Shown here: in pieces, positions 1 to 8,223 of the stretch | How positions within the stretch are numbered: position 1 is the stretch's first letter | Layout of the letters: each line of letters starts with the position of its first letter | Origin: Streptomyces sp. NP160 | Lineage (GTDB): Bacteria > Actinomycetota > Actinomycetes > Actinomycetales > Quadrisphaeraceae | Assembly: GCF_006335115.1 (NCBI RefSeq) | Contig: NZ_VDMJ01000010.1 | Span: forward strand, 1-64,000 | Direction of reading: 5' to 3' | Length of the DNA stretch: 64,000 nt | Translations under genes and position numbers: made by a program | The notes under the pieces: generated by a model | The model's input: only the letters and a program-made list of their open reading frames with translations | Database searches by the model: none | Told to the model about the DNA's origin: nothing

Positions 1-1190
1 ACCAGCCTGATCAGCCTGATCAGCCTGATGAGCGCACGTTGGGTGCTCACTGCTTCGACGCCGCGGTCAGCGCCCTGGCCGGTGCGCGGCCGGCGGCGTT
101 GGACGCCACCAGCGCGGGGTGGACTGCTGGCACGAACGTGGAGATCCGCATCAGCCTGCCGGGGCTGGTCGGGGTGGAGGATGACCCCGGCTACATCGAG
201 GGGTACGGGTGGGTGCCGGCGTGGCTGGTGCGCACCGTGCTGGGCTGGGGGCGGTGCCGGTTGCGGCGGGTGCTGACCGATCCGTTCACCGGGGACCTGG
301 TCGCGGTGGACGGGCACACCTACCCCGCTTCCTGGCTCACCGACCCCGGTGACCCCGACCCCGGCTCCGAGGAGCCCGACGACACCGGTGGTCCCGGCTC
401 CGACGACGCCGGCGGCCCTGGCCCGCAATCCGGCGCTCCCCGTGGCGGCGACGGCGCCGGAACCCATCCCGGTCGTGACGCCGGTGCTGGTGCGGGCCTC
501 GGCAAGACCCGCTCACCAGCACCGGGGGCTGCCCGGCCACCGGGGGCTGCCCAGCCACCGGGTGGTGCACGGCCGGGGTTGTTCAAGGGCCGGCCCCTGC
601 AGCAGCTGCCACCACCACCGGCGGGCCTGGGCCCCGACCTGCCCGACGACCTTGAAGACCTCGCCGGTGACCCCGGCGACCCGTGCACCGCGGGGACCTG
701 TGAGCCGGTCGACCCCGCCGCCTGCCCGCTGGGCGCCATCGGTGGTGGACTGCACGACCCGCCCGAAGCGCTGCGCCGTCACCTGACGGCGTTGTGGGGC
801 ACCTCCACCGGGCCCGGTGACCGCCTGCCCGCGCACCGGGCCGACCTGGACCACGTCACCCCCTGGGGGTCCCTGCCCGGTCAGGGTGGCAGCACGTGCG
901 GGTGCAACCTGGACCCCAAATCCCGCCGCTGGCACCGGCGCAAGCACGCCGGGGATGCCCGCAGTGCTGCCAGCGTCCCGTGGTCGGCGCGCTGGCAGCA
1001 CTGGCGCTGCAGCGCTGGGCACGCCCACTGGCGCTCCCCGCTGGGCCTGGACCACATCACCCGCCCGAAGCCCTACACCGACCCGATCGCGCGCTACCGC
1101 CCCTGGGCGCCGCCGCCGCGGGTGCAACCGCCCCGGCCGCCCAAGACCACCAGCAGCGCGCTGCGCTTCACCGAGCCGCCACCCTTCTGA
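1..1190 (+). CDS. DUF222/HNH endonuclease-domain protein, 5' end outside the window
   Basis: The open frame runs in from base 3 without a start, so the N-terminus lies upstream. The visible part begins with three QPD repeats and DERTLGAHCFDAAVSAL, then a segment like the end of a DUF222 domain (GYGWVPAWLVR, LTDPFTGDLVAVDG). A Pro/Gly/Asp-rich linker of about 150 residues follows, and then an HNH-like module (ADLDHVTPW, CGCNLDPKSRRWHRRKHAG). Proteins of this architecture (the 13E12-repeat/REP13E12 type) are often multicopy in actinobacteria and of unknown physiological role. Nuclease activity is inferred from family, not shown. Nothing nearby suggests a partner gene. Confidence 0.8.
   Translation, partial: QPDQPDQPDERTLGAHCFDAAVSALAGARPAALDATSAGWTAGTNVEIRISLPGLVGVEDDPGYIEGYGWVPAWLVRTVLGWGRCRLRRVLTDPFTGDLVAVDGHTYPASWLTDPGDPDPGSEEPDDTGGPGSDDAGGPGPQSGAPRGGDGAGTHPGRDAGAGAGLGKTRSPAPGAARPPGAAQPPGGARPGLFKGRPLQQLPPPPAGLGPDLPDDLEDLAGDPGDPCTAGTCEPVDPAACPLGAIGGGLHDPPEALRRHLTALWGTSTGPGDRLPAHRADLDHVTPWGSLPGQGGSTCGCNLDPKSRRWHRRKHAGDARSAASVPWSARWQHWRCSAGHAHWRSPLGLDHITRPKPYTDPIARYRPWAPPPRVQPPRPPKTTSSALRFTEPPPF
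3..29 (+). repeat. Three tandem 9-bp repeats encoding QPD
   Basis: CAGCCTGAT occurs three times in tandem at 3-11, 12-20 and 21-29, in frame with the DUF222/HNH gene, giving QPDQPDQPD. The array may extend upstream of the window. Confidence 0.85.
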
Positions 1191-1208
1191 AGCGCGCAGG
1201 ATGGTGGC

Positions 1209-1769
1209 GTGGAGGTGCTCGTCGGCCTGGGCCTCGCGTCAGCCGCAGGGCTGAACGCGTACCTGCCGCTGCTCCTCCTCGGCGCGCTCGCCCGCTTCAC
1301 CGACCTCGTGCCGCTCCCGCCGGAGTGGTCGTGGCTCTCCGACCCGGTCGCCCTCACCGTCCTCGCCCTCCTCCTGGTGGTGGAGGTGGTGGCCGACAAG
1401 GTCCCTGGCGTCGACCACCTCAACGACGTGCTCGGGGCCGTGGTGCGCCCGGCCGCCGGTGGCATCGCCGTCGGGGCGGGCACCGCCAGCACCAGCGGGG
1501 ACGGCCAGTGGTGGTCCGTCGTCCTCGGCGCCGTCGTCGCCCTCGTCGTGACCGTCGCGAAGTCCGCGGGACGGGCCGCCGTCAACGCGACGACGGTCGG
1601 CACCGGAGCTCCCGTCGCCTCGACACTGGAAGACGGCGCGAGCCTCGCCCTGACCCTGTCCGCCCTGCTCGCACCGGTCCTGGTGCTCGTGGCGCTGGTG
1701 GCCTCGGCGCTGGCGATCGGGTTGGCCGTCAGACGCGTCGCTCGGCGCCGCTCTACGATCGCCCGGTGA
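1209..1769 (+). CDS. DUF4126 family membrane protein
   Basis: 186 residues, strongly hydrophobic, with four or five probable membrane segments. The N-terminal GLASAAGLNAYLPLL and the later DKVPGVDHLNDVLGAVVRPAAG block are characteristic of DUF4126, a family of unknown function. The GTG start is preceded by CAGGAT and a 6-nt gap, a weak -10-like arrangement. The stop codon overlaps the GTG start of the following GntR gene. The role is unknown. Confidence 0.75.
   Translation: MEVLVGLGLASAAGLNAYLPLLLLGALARFTDLVPLPPEWSWLSDPVALTVLALLLVVEVVADKVPGVDHLNDVLGAVVRPAAGGIAVGAGTASTSGDGQWWSVVLGAVVALVVTVAKSAGRAAVNATTVGTGAPVASTLEDGASLALTLSALLAPVLVLVALVASALAIGLAVRRVARRRSTIAR
1754..1759 (+). promoter_or_regulatory. 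-10 element for leaderless GntR gene
   Basis: TACGAT followed by a 6-nt spacer and then the GTG start at 1766. It lies inside the end of the DUF4126 gene, so the regulator could be expressed independently of it. No clear -35 was recognised. Confidence 0.45.
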
Positions 1770-2443
1770 GCGCAGCGGCTGAGGGCCTCTCCCAGCCGAG
1801 CCTGGTCGAGCTGGCCACCGCGCGCCTGCGCGAGGAGATCCTCTCGGGGCACCTCGCCCCCGGCGAGCGCATCGTCGAGGAGCAGGTGACCGCCCGGTTC
1901 GGCACCAGCCGTGCGCCGGTGCGCGAGGCGCTGCGGCTCCTCGCCGAGCAGGGCCTCGTCGAGCACCTCCCGCGCCGCGGTGCGCGCGTCGCCGTCTGGT
2001 CCCCCGAGGACGTGAGCCAGCTGTTCGAGGTGCGTCACGCCCTCGAGCAGTACGCGGTGCTGTCGGCGCTGCCCCTGCGCGACCGCGGGACCGGCAGCGC
2101 GACCGGCACCGACCCCCTCGCCCGCGTCCGGGAGCACCTGGCCGCGATGGAGCGCGCCGAGGACGCCGGGGACGCCCTCGCCAAGGACGACGCCCACCGC
2201 GCCTTCCACGCCGCCGTCGTCGGCCTGGCCGGCAACCGCCAGCTCGAGCTGGCACTGGCCCCGGTGCTGCTGAAGCTCCAGCTCCCGATGGCGGTCAACC
2301 TCCGCCGGGAGGCCCAGGCCGCCTCCCCCGAGCGCGGCCTCGCGCGCCACCACGCGCTCCTCGACGCGCTGGAGACCGACGACCCCCAGCGGGTGCTCGC
2401 CGCTCTGCGCGACCACGGGGAGCTGACCTACCTGCCGCTGTGA
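1766..2443 (+). CDS. GntR-family (FadR/FCD) transcriptional regulator
   Basis: 225 residues. The N-terminal winged helix-turn-helix (LREEILSGHLAPGERIVEEQ, FGTSRAPVREALRLLAEQG, LPRRGARVA) is followed by an all-helical FCD ligand-binding domain ending in the usual DDAHRAFHAAVVGLAGNRQL motif. The GTG start overlaps the upstream stop codon and has its own -10 candidate. It lies directly upstream of the allophanate/biuret hydrolase genes in the same orientation, so it probably controls that module in response to a pathway intermediate; the ligand is unknown. A near-consensus FadR-type site lies between it and atzF. Confidence 0.88.
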   Translation: MSAAAEGLSQPSLVELATARLREEILSGHLAPGERIVEEQVTARFGTSRAPVREALRLLAEQGLVEHLPRRGARVAVWSPEDVSQLFEVRHALEQYAVLSALPLRDRGTGSATGTDPLARVREHLAAMERAEDAGDALAKDDAHRAFHAAVVGLAGNRQLELALAPVLLKLQLPMAVNLRREAQAASPERGLARHHALLDALETDDPQRVLAALRDHGELTYLPL

Positions 2444-2454
2444 TGCGCACACAG

Positions 2455-2465
2455 ACGTAACACGA
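2455..2465 (+). promoter_or_regulatory. Candidate GntR/FadR-type operator upstream of atzF
   Basis: ACGTAACACGA matches the FadR-subfamily consensus TNGTNNNACNA at five of its six fixed positions and lies in the 56-bp gap between the GntR gene and atzF. Short and degenerate, so it could be chance. Confidence 0.25.
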
Positions 2466-2499
2466 CCGTTCCACGCGCGTCACCAGCCACTCGCCACGT

Positions 2500-4284
2500 T
2501 TGTCGGCAATCGACCGCGTGCTCACCACCGCGACGCTGCTGGCCGACCTCCGCGCCGGACGCACCACCCCGGCGGCCGTCGTGGAGCAGGCGCTGGACCG
2601 CATCGCCGAGCGCGGCGACGACGGCACCTGGATCACCGTCCAGCAGCGCGACGTGCTCCTCGCCCGCACCGCCGCCCTCGAGGCAGACCCCTCCGCACGC
2701 CGCCTCCCCCTGTACGGCGTCCCCTTCGGTGTGAAGGACTCCATCGACGTCGCCGGGCTCCCCACCACCCTGGCCTGCCCCGCCTACGCCGACTCGCGCG
2801 GCGTGCCCACCACCAGCGCCGAGGTCGTGCTCCGCCTCGAGGCCGCCGGCGCGGTGTGCCTGGGCAAGACCAACCTCGACCAGTTCGCCACCGGCCTCAA
2901 CGGCACCCGCACCCCGTACACCGTGCCGCGGAGCACCTTCGGCGGCGGCCTCATCAGCGGCGGCTCCAGCTCCGGCTCCGCGCTGGCGGTCGCAGGCGGG
3001 GTCGTCGCCTTCGCCGTCGCCACGGACACCGCCGGATCGGGCCGCGTGCCGGCAGCCCTCAACGCCGTCCTCGGGTACAAGCCCTCGCGCGGCCTCATCA
3101 GCACCGTCGGCCTCGTCCCCGCGTGCCGCTCCCTCGACTGCGTGACCCTCATCGCCAGCTGCGCCGACGACCTCCGCCGCGTCATGGACGTCGTCGCGAG
3201 CGCGCCGGACCAGCGCGACCCCTGGAGCCGGCCCCGCTCCTCGGCCCGCCCGCCGCGCGTCCGCATCGGGCTGCCGGACCCCGCCGACCTCCCCTTCGGC
3301 CACGCCGGGCACGACGACGGCGACCTTCGCGCCGCCCACGTCGCCGCGACGGGGGCGCTGGAGGCCGTCGGAGACGTCGTCCCCGTGACCCCGGACCCGT
3401 TCCTCCAGGCCGGCGAGCTCCTCTACGCCGGCCCGTGGGTGGCCGAGCGGACCCTGGAGTTCTCCAGCTTCCTCACCGAGCACCGCGACGACGTCCTCGA
3501 CGTCGTCGCGGGCATCATCGACAGCGGCAGCCGCTTCAGCGCCGTCGACGCCTTCGCCGCCCAGTACCGCCTCGCCGAGCTGAGGGCGGCAGCGGCCCGC
3601 ACCTGGGAGCAGGTCGACGTCGTCGTCCTCCCCACGATCCCCACCACCTTCACCGTCGAGCAGGTGCTGGCCGACCCGGTGGCGACCAACACCACGCTCG
3701 GCACGTACACGCAGTCGGGCAACCTGCTGGACCTCTGCGGCGCCGTGGTCCCCGCGCCACCCACCGCTGACGGCCGGCCGGTCGGTCTCATGGTGCTCGG
3801 CCCGGCCCTCGCCGACGAGGCCGTGCTCCACGTGGCCGAGCGGCTCGCGGAGCTCTTCGGGCCGCAGGCGCCGGTCGAGCGGACGGACCTCCTCGTGGCC
3901 GGGCACCACCTCGCCGGCGGCCCGCGCAACCACGAGCTGACCGAGCGGGGCGCCCGCCTGGTCACCGCCACGCGCACCGCCCCCAGCTACCGGCTGCTGC
4001 GGTTCGACGACGACGCCGGCCGCAGCGTGCCGGCCCTGCTGCGCGACGCCGGGTCGCCGTCGCAGGACAGCGGCGGCATCTCGGTGGAGGTGTGGTCGGT
4101 GCCCACCGACCAGCTGCCCGGGTTCCTCACCGGCGTCCCCGACGTGCTCGAGCTCGGCGAGGTCGAGCTGGCCGACGGCCGCACGGTCGCCGGGCTCGCC
4201 TGCGCTGCTGGCGCCGACCCGGCCTCCGCCACCGACATCACCGCCGACGGCGGGTGGCGCGCCCACCTCGCCCTGACCGCCTGA
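2500..4284 (+). CDS. atzF: Allophanate hydrolase
   Basis: 594 residues. Hydrolyses allophanate (urea-1-carboxylate) to ammonia and CO2, the last step of biuret and cyanurate breakdown. The amidase-signature domain shows the Lys-cisSer-Ser triad as Lys79 (PFGVKDSID), Ser156 (ISGGSSSGS) and Ser180 (DTAGSGRVPA). From about residue 485 the AtzF-specific C-terminal domain follows (YRLLRFDD, EVWSVP, FLTGVPDVLELGEVEL, DITADGGWRAHL), so the protein is full length and not a generic amidase. No urea carboxylase gene lies beside it. The TTG start is the first start after an in-frame stop at 2458; GTG at 2518 is an alternative. The biuret hydrolase gene follows 21 bp downstream. Confidence 0.92.
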   Translation: MSAIDRVLTTATLLADLRAGRTTPAAVVEQALDRIAERGDDGTWITVQQRDVLLARTAALEADPSARRLPLYGVPFGVKDSIDVAGLPTTLACPAYADSRGVPTTSAEVVLRLEAAGAVCLGKTNLDQFATGLNGTRTPYTVPRSTFGGGLISGGSSSGSALAVAGGVVAFAVATDTAGSGRVPAALNAVLGYKPSRGLISTVGLVPACRSLDCVTLIASCADDLRRVMDVVASAPDQRDPWSRPRSSARPPRVRIGLPDPADLPFGHAGHDDGDLRAAHVAATGALEAVGDVVPVTPDPFLQAGELLYAGPWVAERTLEFSSFLTEHRDDVLDVVAGIIDSGSRFSAVDAFAAQYRLAELRAAAARTWEQVDVVVLPTIPTTFTVEQVLADPVATNTTLGTYTQSGNLLDLCGAVVPAPPTADGRPVGLMVLGPALADEAVLHVAERLAELFGPQAPVERTDLLVAGHHLAGGPRNHELTERGARLVTATRTAPSYRLLRFDDDAGRSVPALLRDAGSPSQDSGGISVEVWSVPTDQLPGFLTGVPDVLELGEVELADGRTVAGLACAAGADPASATDITADGGWRAHLALTA

Positions 4285-4305
4285 GCCCCACCGAGGAGGA
4301 GCCCG

Positions 4306-4989
4306 ATGCCCACCGTCCCGGCCGAGCCCGGCCCGTTCCCGTTCGAGGTGGGCAGCACCGCGCTGCTCGTCATCGACATGCAGCGCGACTTCCTCCTGCC
4401 CGGCGGGTTCGGGGAGTCGCTCGGCAACGACGTCGGGCAGCTGGCCCGCGTGGTCCCGCCGCTGGCGGCCCTGCTCGCCGCGGCCCGCGAGGCCGGGATG
4501 CTCGTCGTCCACACCCGGGAGGGCCACGAGCCGGACCTGTCCGACTGCCCGCCCGCCAAGCTGCGCCGGGGCGCCCCCAGCCTGCGGATCGGCGACCCCG
4601 GCCCCTACGGCCGGATCCTCGTGCGCGGCGAGCACGGCCACGACATCGTCGACGAGCTCGCCCCGCTGCCCGGCGAGGTGGTGCTCGACAAGCCCGGCAA
4701 GGGCGCCTTCTACGCCACCGACCTGCAGCAGCTGCTCACCGGCGCCGGGGTGACCCAGCTGCTCGTCACCGGCGTCACCACCGAGGTGTGCGTGCACACC
4801 ACCGTCCGCGAGGCCAACGACCGCGGCTACGAGTGCCTCGTCGTCTCCGACTGCGTCGGCTCGTACCTCCCGGAGTTCCAGCGGGTCGGCCTCCAGATGA
4901 TCGCCGCCCAGGGCGGGATCTTCGGCTGGGTCGCGCCGTCCTCCGCCGTCGTCACCGCACTGTCCCCCGCCACAGCGACCGTCGCCTAG
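4306..4989 (+). CDS. biuH: Biuret hydrolase-like cysteine hydrolase (isochorismatase superfamily)
   Basis: 227 residues. Predicted to hydrolyse biuret to allophanate and ammonia. Isochorismatase-fold residues are Asp24 (VIDMQRDF), Lys129 (DKPGKGAF) and Cys162 ([21 protein letters not shown]). Their spacing matches the Asp-Lys-Cys triad as I recall it for Rhizobium Biu[11 protein letters not shown] and [14 protein letters not shown] also match my memory of that enzyme and are not general to the superfamily. The ATG start has a GAGGAGG ribosome-binding site. It sits immediately downstream of allophanate hydrolase, which supports biuret or a related carbamoyl-urea as substrate. Triuret or another N-carbamoyl amide remains possible. 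Confidence 0.85.
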   Translation: MPTVPAEPGPFPFEVGSTALLVIDMQRDFLLPGGFGESLGNDVGQLARVVPPLAALLAAAREAGMLVVHTREGHEPDLSDCPPAKLRRGAPSLRIGDPGPYGRILVRGEHGHDIVDELAPLPGEVVLDKPGKGAFYATDLQQLLTGAGVTQLLVTGVTTEVCVHTTVREANDRGYECLVVSDCVGSYLPEFQRVGLQMIAAQGGIFGWVAPSSAVVTALSPATATVA

Positions 4990-4999
4990 GAGCCCCGCC

Positions 5000-6655
5000 A
5001 TGTCGAGCACCGCCGTGTCGAGCACCGCCACTGCCAGCCGGGTCCCCCTGTGGACCCGGGGTGACACCAACGCCTTCTTCGGGCTGGCGTTCAACATCCT
5101 CGTCAACGTGCTCACCCTGACGGGGCTCATGATCGCCGTCGTCGGGCTCGCCGCCGACGACGTGCTCGGCACGGTGCTGCCCGCCATCGGCGTCGCGATG
5201 GTGCTCGGCAACGTCTTCTACACGGTCCTGGCGCTCCGGCTGGCCAAGCGCGAGGGCCGCTCGGACGTCACGGCGCTGCCGTACGGGCCGAGCGTGCCGC
5301 ACATGTTCATCGTCGTCTTCGTCATCATGCTGCCCATCGCCCTGGCGACCGGCGACCCCGTGAGGGCGTGGGAGGCGGGCCTGGCCTGGGCGTTCGTCAT
5401 CGGGATCATCGTGCTCATCGGCGCGTTCGTGGGGCCGTGGATCCGCCGCGCCACCCCGCGCGCGGCCATGCTCGGCACCCTGGCGGGCATCTCCCTGACC
5501 TTCATCGCCATGCGGCCCGCCGCCCAGATCTGGGAGGCCGCCTGGATCGGGCTGCCGGTGCTGGCGGTCATCCTCATCGGCTTCGTCGCCGGGGTGCGTC
5601 TGCCGGGCGGGGTGCCCGTCGGGCTGGCGGCGCTGCTGCTCGGCACGGCCATCGGCTGGATCGGCGGGTACATGTCCGTGCCGGACGTCACCGCCGCCGC
5701 CCGGGACATCGCCCTCGCCGTGCCCCACCAGCGCGTCGACCTGCTGCTCGCCGGGCTGTCCGACCTCGCCCCGCTGCTCGCCACCGCCATCCCCCTGGGC
5801 GTCTACAACTTCACCGAGGCCATGAGCAACGTGGAGTCCGCCGCGGCTGCCGGTGACGACTACGACCTGCGCAGCGTGCTCCTCGCCGACGGCGCGGGCG
5901 CCGTGGTGGGCGCGGCGCTCGGGTCCCCGTTCCCCCCGGCCGTCTACATCGGGCACCCCGGTTGGAAGGCCGCCGGCGGTCGGGTGGGGTACTCCATGGC
6001 CAGCGGCCTGGTCATCGGCCTGCTGTGCTTCCTGGGCCTCTTCGGGCTGCTGTCGGCCCTGCTGCCGCTGCCCGCCATCGTGCCGATCCTGCTCTTCATC
6101 GGTCTGCTCATCGGCGCCCAGGCCTTCCGCGCGACCCCGAGGGTCCACGCGGCGGCGGTGGTCATCGCCATCGTCCCGAACGCGGCGTCCTGGGCGTCCG
6201 GCCTGGTGGACAACGCCCTTGCCGCCGCTGGGACCAGCGCCGCCCAGGTCGGCAGCGCCGCGCTGGCCAGCGCCGGCGTCGTCTACGACGGCCTCCTCAC
6301 CCTCGGCCACGGCGCCGTGCTCGCGGGCATGGTGATGGGCTCCATCACCGTGTTCCTCATCGACCGGCGCTTCGCCGCCGCGGCGGTCGCCTGCGGGGTG
6401 GGCGCCCTGCTGAGCTTCGTCGGGCTCATCCACGCCGCCCAGGTCGGGTGGGCCGCGGCTCCCGCCGTGGCACTGGGCTACCTGCTCTTCGGCCTCGTGG
6501 CGGCGGGGTTCTGGTGGCTGCAGAAGGCCCGCGGCGAGCAGCCGACCCCGGCGCCGGAGGTGGACGAGAACGGCGACCCGGTGGTCCCGTCCCCGCGCGG
6601 CGAGGTGGACCTGACCGCCGGCCGCGACCGGGAGACGGCACCCGCCGGCCCGTGA
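5000..6655 (+). CDS. NCS2-type (xanthine/uracil-like) permease
   Basis: 551 residues with about 12-14 membrane segments, beginning WTRGDTNAFFGLAFNILVNVLTLTG. Motifs such as SDVTALPYGPSVPHMFIVVF, NFTEAMSNVESAAAAGDDYD and SPFPPAVYIGHPGWKAAGGR place it near the AzgA/NCS2 purine-pyrimidine permeases. The last about 45 residues are a charged cytoplasmic tail. It starts 10 bp after biuH behind an AGGAG site, so it is probably co-transcribed with atzF and biuH and may import biuret or a heterocyclic precursor; substrate is inferred from context only. Confidence 0.8.
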   Translation: MSSTAVSSTATASRVPLWTRGDTNAFFGLAFNILVNVLTLTGLMIAVVGLAADDVLGTVLPAIGVAMVLGNVFYTVLALRLAKREGRSDVTALPYGPSVPHMFIVVFVIMLPIALATGDPVRAWEAGLAWAFVIGIIVLIGAFVGPWIRRATPRAAMLGTLAGISLTFIAMRPAAQIWEAAWIGLPVLAVILIGFVAGVRLPGGVPVGLAALLLGTAIGWIGGYMSVPDVTAAARDIALAVPHQRVDLLLAGLSDLAPLLATAIPLGVYNFTEAMSNVESAAAAGDDYDLRSVLLADGAGAVVGAALGSPFPPAVYIGHPGWKAAGGRVGYSMASGLVIGLLCFLGLFGLLSALLPLPAIVPILLFIGLLIGAQAFRATPRVHAAAVVIAIVPNAASWASGLVDNALAAAGTSAAQVGSAALASAGVVYDGLLTLGHGAVLAGMVMGSITVFLIDRRFAAAAVACGVGALLSFVGLIHAAQVGWAAAPAVALGYLLFGLVAAGFWWLQKARGEQPTPAPEVDENGDPVVPSPRGEVDLTAGRDRETAPAGP

Positions 6656-6660
6656 CGCCG

Positions 6661-6703
6661 GGGACGCACCCTTGGATTGTGTAACAATCCAGGGGTGCGT
6701 CCC
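6661..6703 (+). promoter_or_regulatory. 43-bp palindromic operator over the eamA promoter and start
   Basis: Inverted repeat with 20-bp arms (6661-6680 and 6684-6703), 19 of 20 matched, around the 3-nt centre GTA. The core TTGTGTAACAA at 6677-6687 matches the FadR-subfamily consensus TNGTNNNACNA. AACAAT at 6683-6688 lies 6 nt before the eamA GTG, so the repeat covers both the probable -10 and the start codon. The likeliest ligand is the GntR protein encoded at 7588-8223. Confidence 0.7.
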
Positions 6704-7591
6704 GTCGTGCTCGTGCTGCTCGCCGCCGTCTGCTTCGGCTCCACCGGCACCGCGGTGGCGCTCGGCGCGTCCGGCTCCTCGCCCCTCGCGGTCGGCGCGG
6801 CCCGCATCGCCGTGGGCGGTGCGCTGCTCGCGGCGGTCGCGGCGTGGCCGCTGCTGCGGCGCGGCAGCGGCGTGACCGCTCCCTCCGCGCGGCTGGTGGG
6901 CGTCGTGGTGGTCGGGGCGGTGGGGGTGGTCGCCTACCAGCCGCTCTTCTTCGCCGGCACCCGCACCAACGGCGTCGCCGTCGGCACGGTGGTGGCGCTG
7001 GGGTCCGCACCGCTCGTCACGGGCCTGCTGGCGTGGGTGCTCACCGGCGTGCGTCCCGGTCGGCGGTGGACCGCCGCCACCGCCGTCGCCGTCGTCGGGC
7101 TGGCGCTCCTCGCCGTCAGCGCCGGCGAGGACGCCGCCGCCTCGCCGCTGGGCCTGCTGGCCTCGGTGGGAGCAGGCGCCAGCTACAGCGTCTTCGCGCT
7201 GGTCACCAAGCGCCTCCTCGACGCCGGCTGGGGCCCCACCGGCAGCGTCGGGGCGGTCTTCGGCCTGGCCGCTGTGCTGAGCGTCCCGGTGCTCCTCGTG
7301 ACCGGGGTCCCCGCCGGCGCGGGCGGCCTGGCGGTGGCCCTGTGGCTGGGAGTGGTCACCACGGCCCTGGCGTACGTGCTGTTCTCCACGGGGCTGCGGG
7401 AGCTGACCGCGCCCACCGCGGCCACGCTGACGCTCGCCGAGCCGCTCACCGCCACCCTGCTCGGCCTGCTCGTGCTCGGCGAGCACCTCACCGCGGCGCA
7501 GGCCGCCGCGCTGCTGCTGGTCGCCACGGGCCTGGCGGTCCTCGCCGCCCCCACGAGCCGTCGGCCCCGCCGTGCCAGGGTGCCGGCGTGA
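6695..7591 (+). CDS. EamA/DMT-superfamily transporter
   Basis: 298 residues with ten predicted membrane helices as two EamA repeats (VLLAAVCFGSTGTAVALG in the first; LLASVGAGASYSVFALVTKRLL in the second). Drug/metabolite transporters of this family usually export amino acids or other small metabolites; the substrate is not evident. The GTG start lies inside the right arm of a 43-bp palindrome, 6 nt after a -10-like AACAAT, predicting a leaderless and repressible message. The stop overlaps the GTG of the downstream GntR gene. Confidence 0.85.
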   Translation: MRPVVLVLLAAVCFGSTGTAVALGASGSSPLAVGAARIAVGGALLAAVAAWPLLRRGSGVTAPSARLVGVVVVGAVGVVAYQPLFFAGTRTNGVAVGTVVALGSAPLVTGLLAWVLTGVRPGRRWTAATAVAVVGLALLAVSAGEDAAASPLGLLASVGAGASYSVFALVTKRLLDAGWGPTGSVGAVFGLAAVLSVPVLLVTGVPAGAGGLAVALWLGVVTTALAYVLFSTGLRELTAPTAATLTLAEPLTATLLGLLVLGEHLTAAQAAALLLVATGLAVLAAPTSRRPRRARVPA

Positions 7592-8223
7592 GCCCGCGCC
7601 GCGCCGACGACCTGCACGCCGTGCTGCGCGACCGGGTGCTCTCCGGCGAGCTGCCCCCCGGCACGCCGCTGCGCGAGGAGGCGCTGGCCGAGGAGCACGC
7701 CGCCAGCCGGCACACCGTCCGCACCGCGCTGGCAGCCCTCGTGGCCGAGCGGCTGGCCAGCGCCGCCCCGTTCGCCGGGGTGCGGGTGGCCGCGCTGGAC
7801 GACGACGACGTGCGCTCCCTGCAGGACCTGCGCCGCGCCGTCGAGTCGGAGGCGGTCAGGCTCGCGGGCGAGCGCTGGGGCAGCGCGTGGCCCACCGAGG
7901 TGGTCGCGGTGCTGGACGAGCGCGCGGACGCCCTCGAGCGCGCCGTGCGGGGGGCAGCGGCGGAGCCGCTGGCGGTGCTGCGCGAGCACGCGGCGCTGCA
8001 CGAGGCGCTCGTGGCGGTGGCCGGGTCGCGTCGGCTCACCGAGGCGGCTGCCGCCCTGGGGGCGGAGGTGCGGCTCTTCACCGCCCACCTGCAGCTGCAC
8101 CGCTCCCCCGCTGCGCTGGCCGAGCAGCACCGCGCCTACCTGCGCGACGTCCGCGAGCGCGGGCCGGTGGCGGTGCGCGAGCACCTGGCGGCCTCGCAGG
8201 ACGCCCTGCTCAGCGGCCGGTAG
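7588..8223 (+). CDS. GntR-family regulator of the eamA operon
   Basis: 211 residues. Winged helix-turn-helix (VLRDRVLSGELPPGTPLREE, HAASRHTVRTALAALVAERL) followed by a short FCD-like helical domain (LREHAALHEALVAVAGSRRL). The GTGA overlap with eamA makes a two-gene operon, and the FadR-type palindrome over the eamA promoter is the obvious autoregulatory target. The gene end overlaps the convergent cyclase pseudogene by 14 bp. Confidence 0.88.
   Translation: MSPRRADDLHAVLRDRVLSGELPPGTPLREEALAEEHAASRHTVRTALAALVAERLASAAPFAGVRVAALDDDDVRSLQDLRRAVESEAVRLAGERWGSAWPTEVVAVLDERADALERAVRGAAAEPLAVLREHAALHEALVAVAGSRRLTEAAAALGAEVRLFTAHLQLHRSPAALAEQHRAYLRDVRERGPVAVREHLAASQDALLSGR

Noticed and set aside
3-29. 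CRISPR-like tandem repeat at the window start.
   Set aside because: Three 9-bp units without spacers, in frame inside a coding sequence.
2428-5211. A 927-codon open frame on the minus strand opposite atzF and biuH.
   Set aside because: GC-rich antisense frames are open by codon bias. Its translation is low-complexity and the plus-strand genes have complete catalytic motifs.
6661-6703. Riboswitch (for example guanidine-type) upstream of the EamA exporter.
   Set aside because: The element is a simple palindrome that includes the start codon; no conserved aptamer pattern was recognised.
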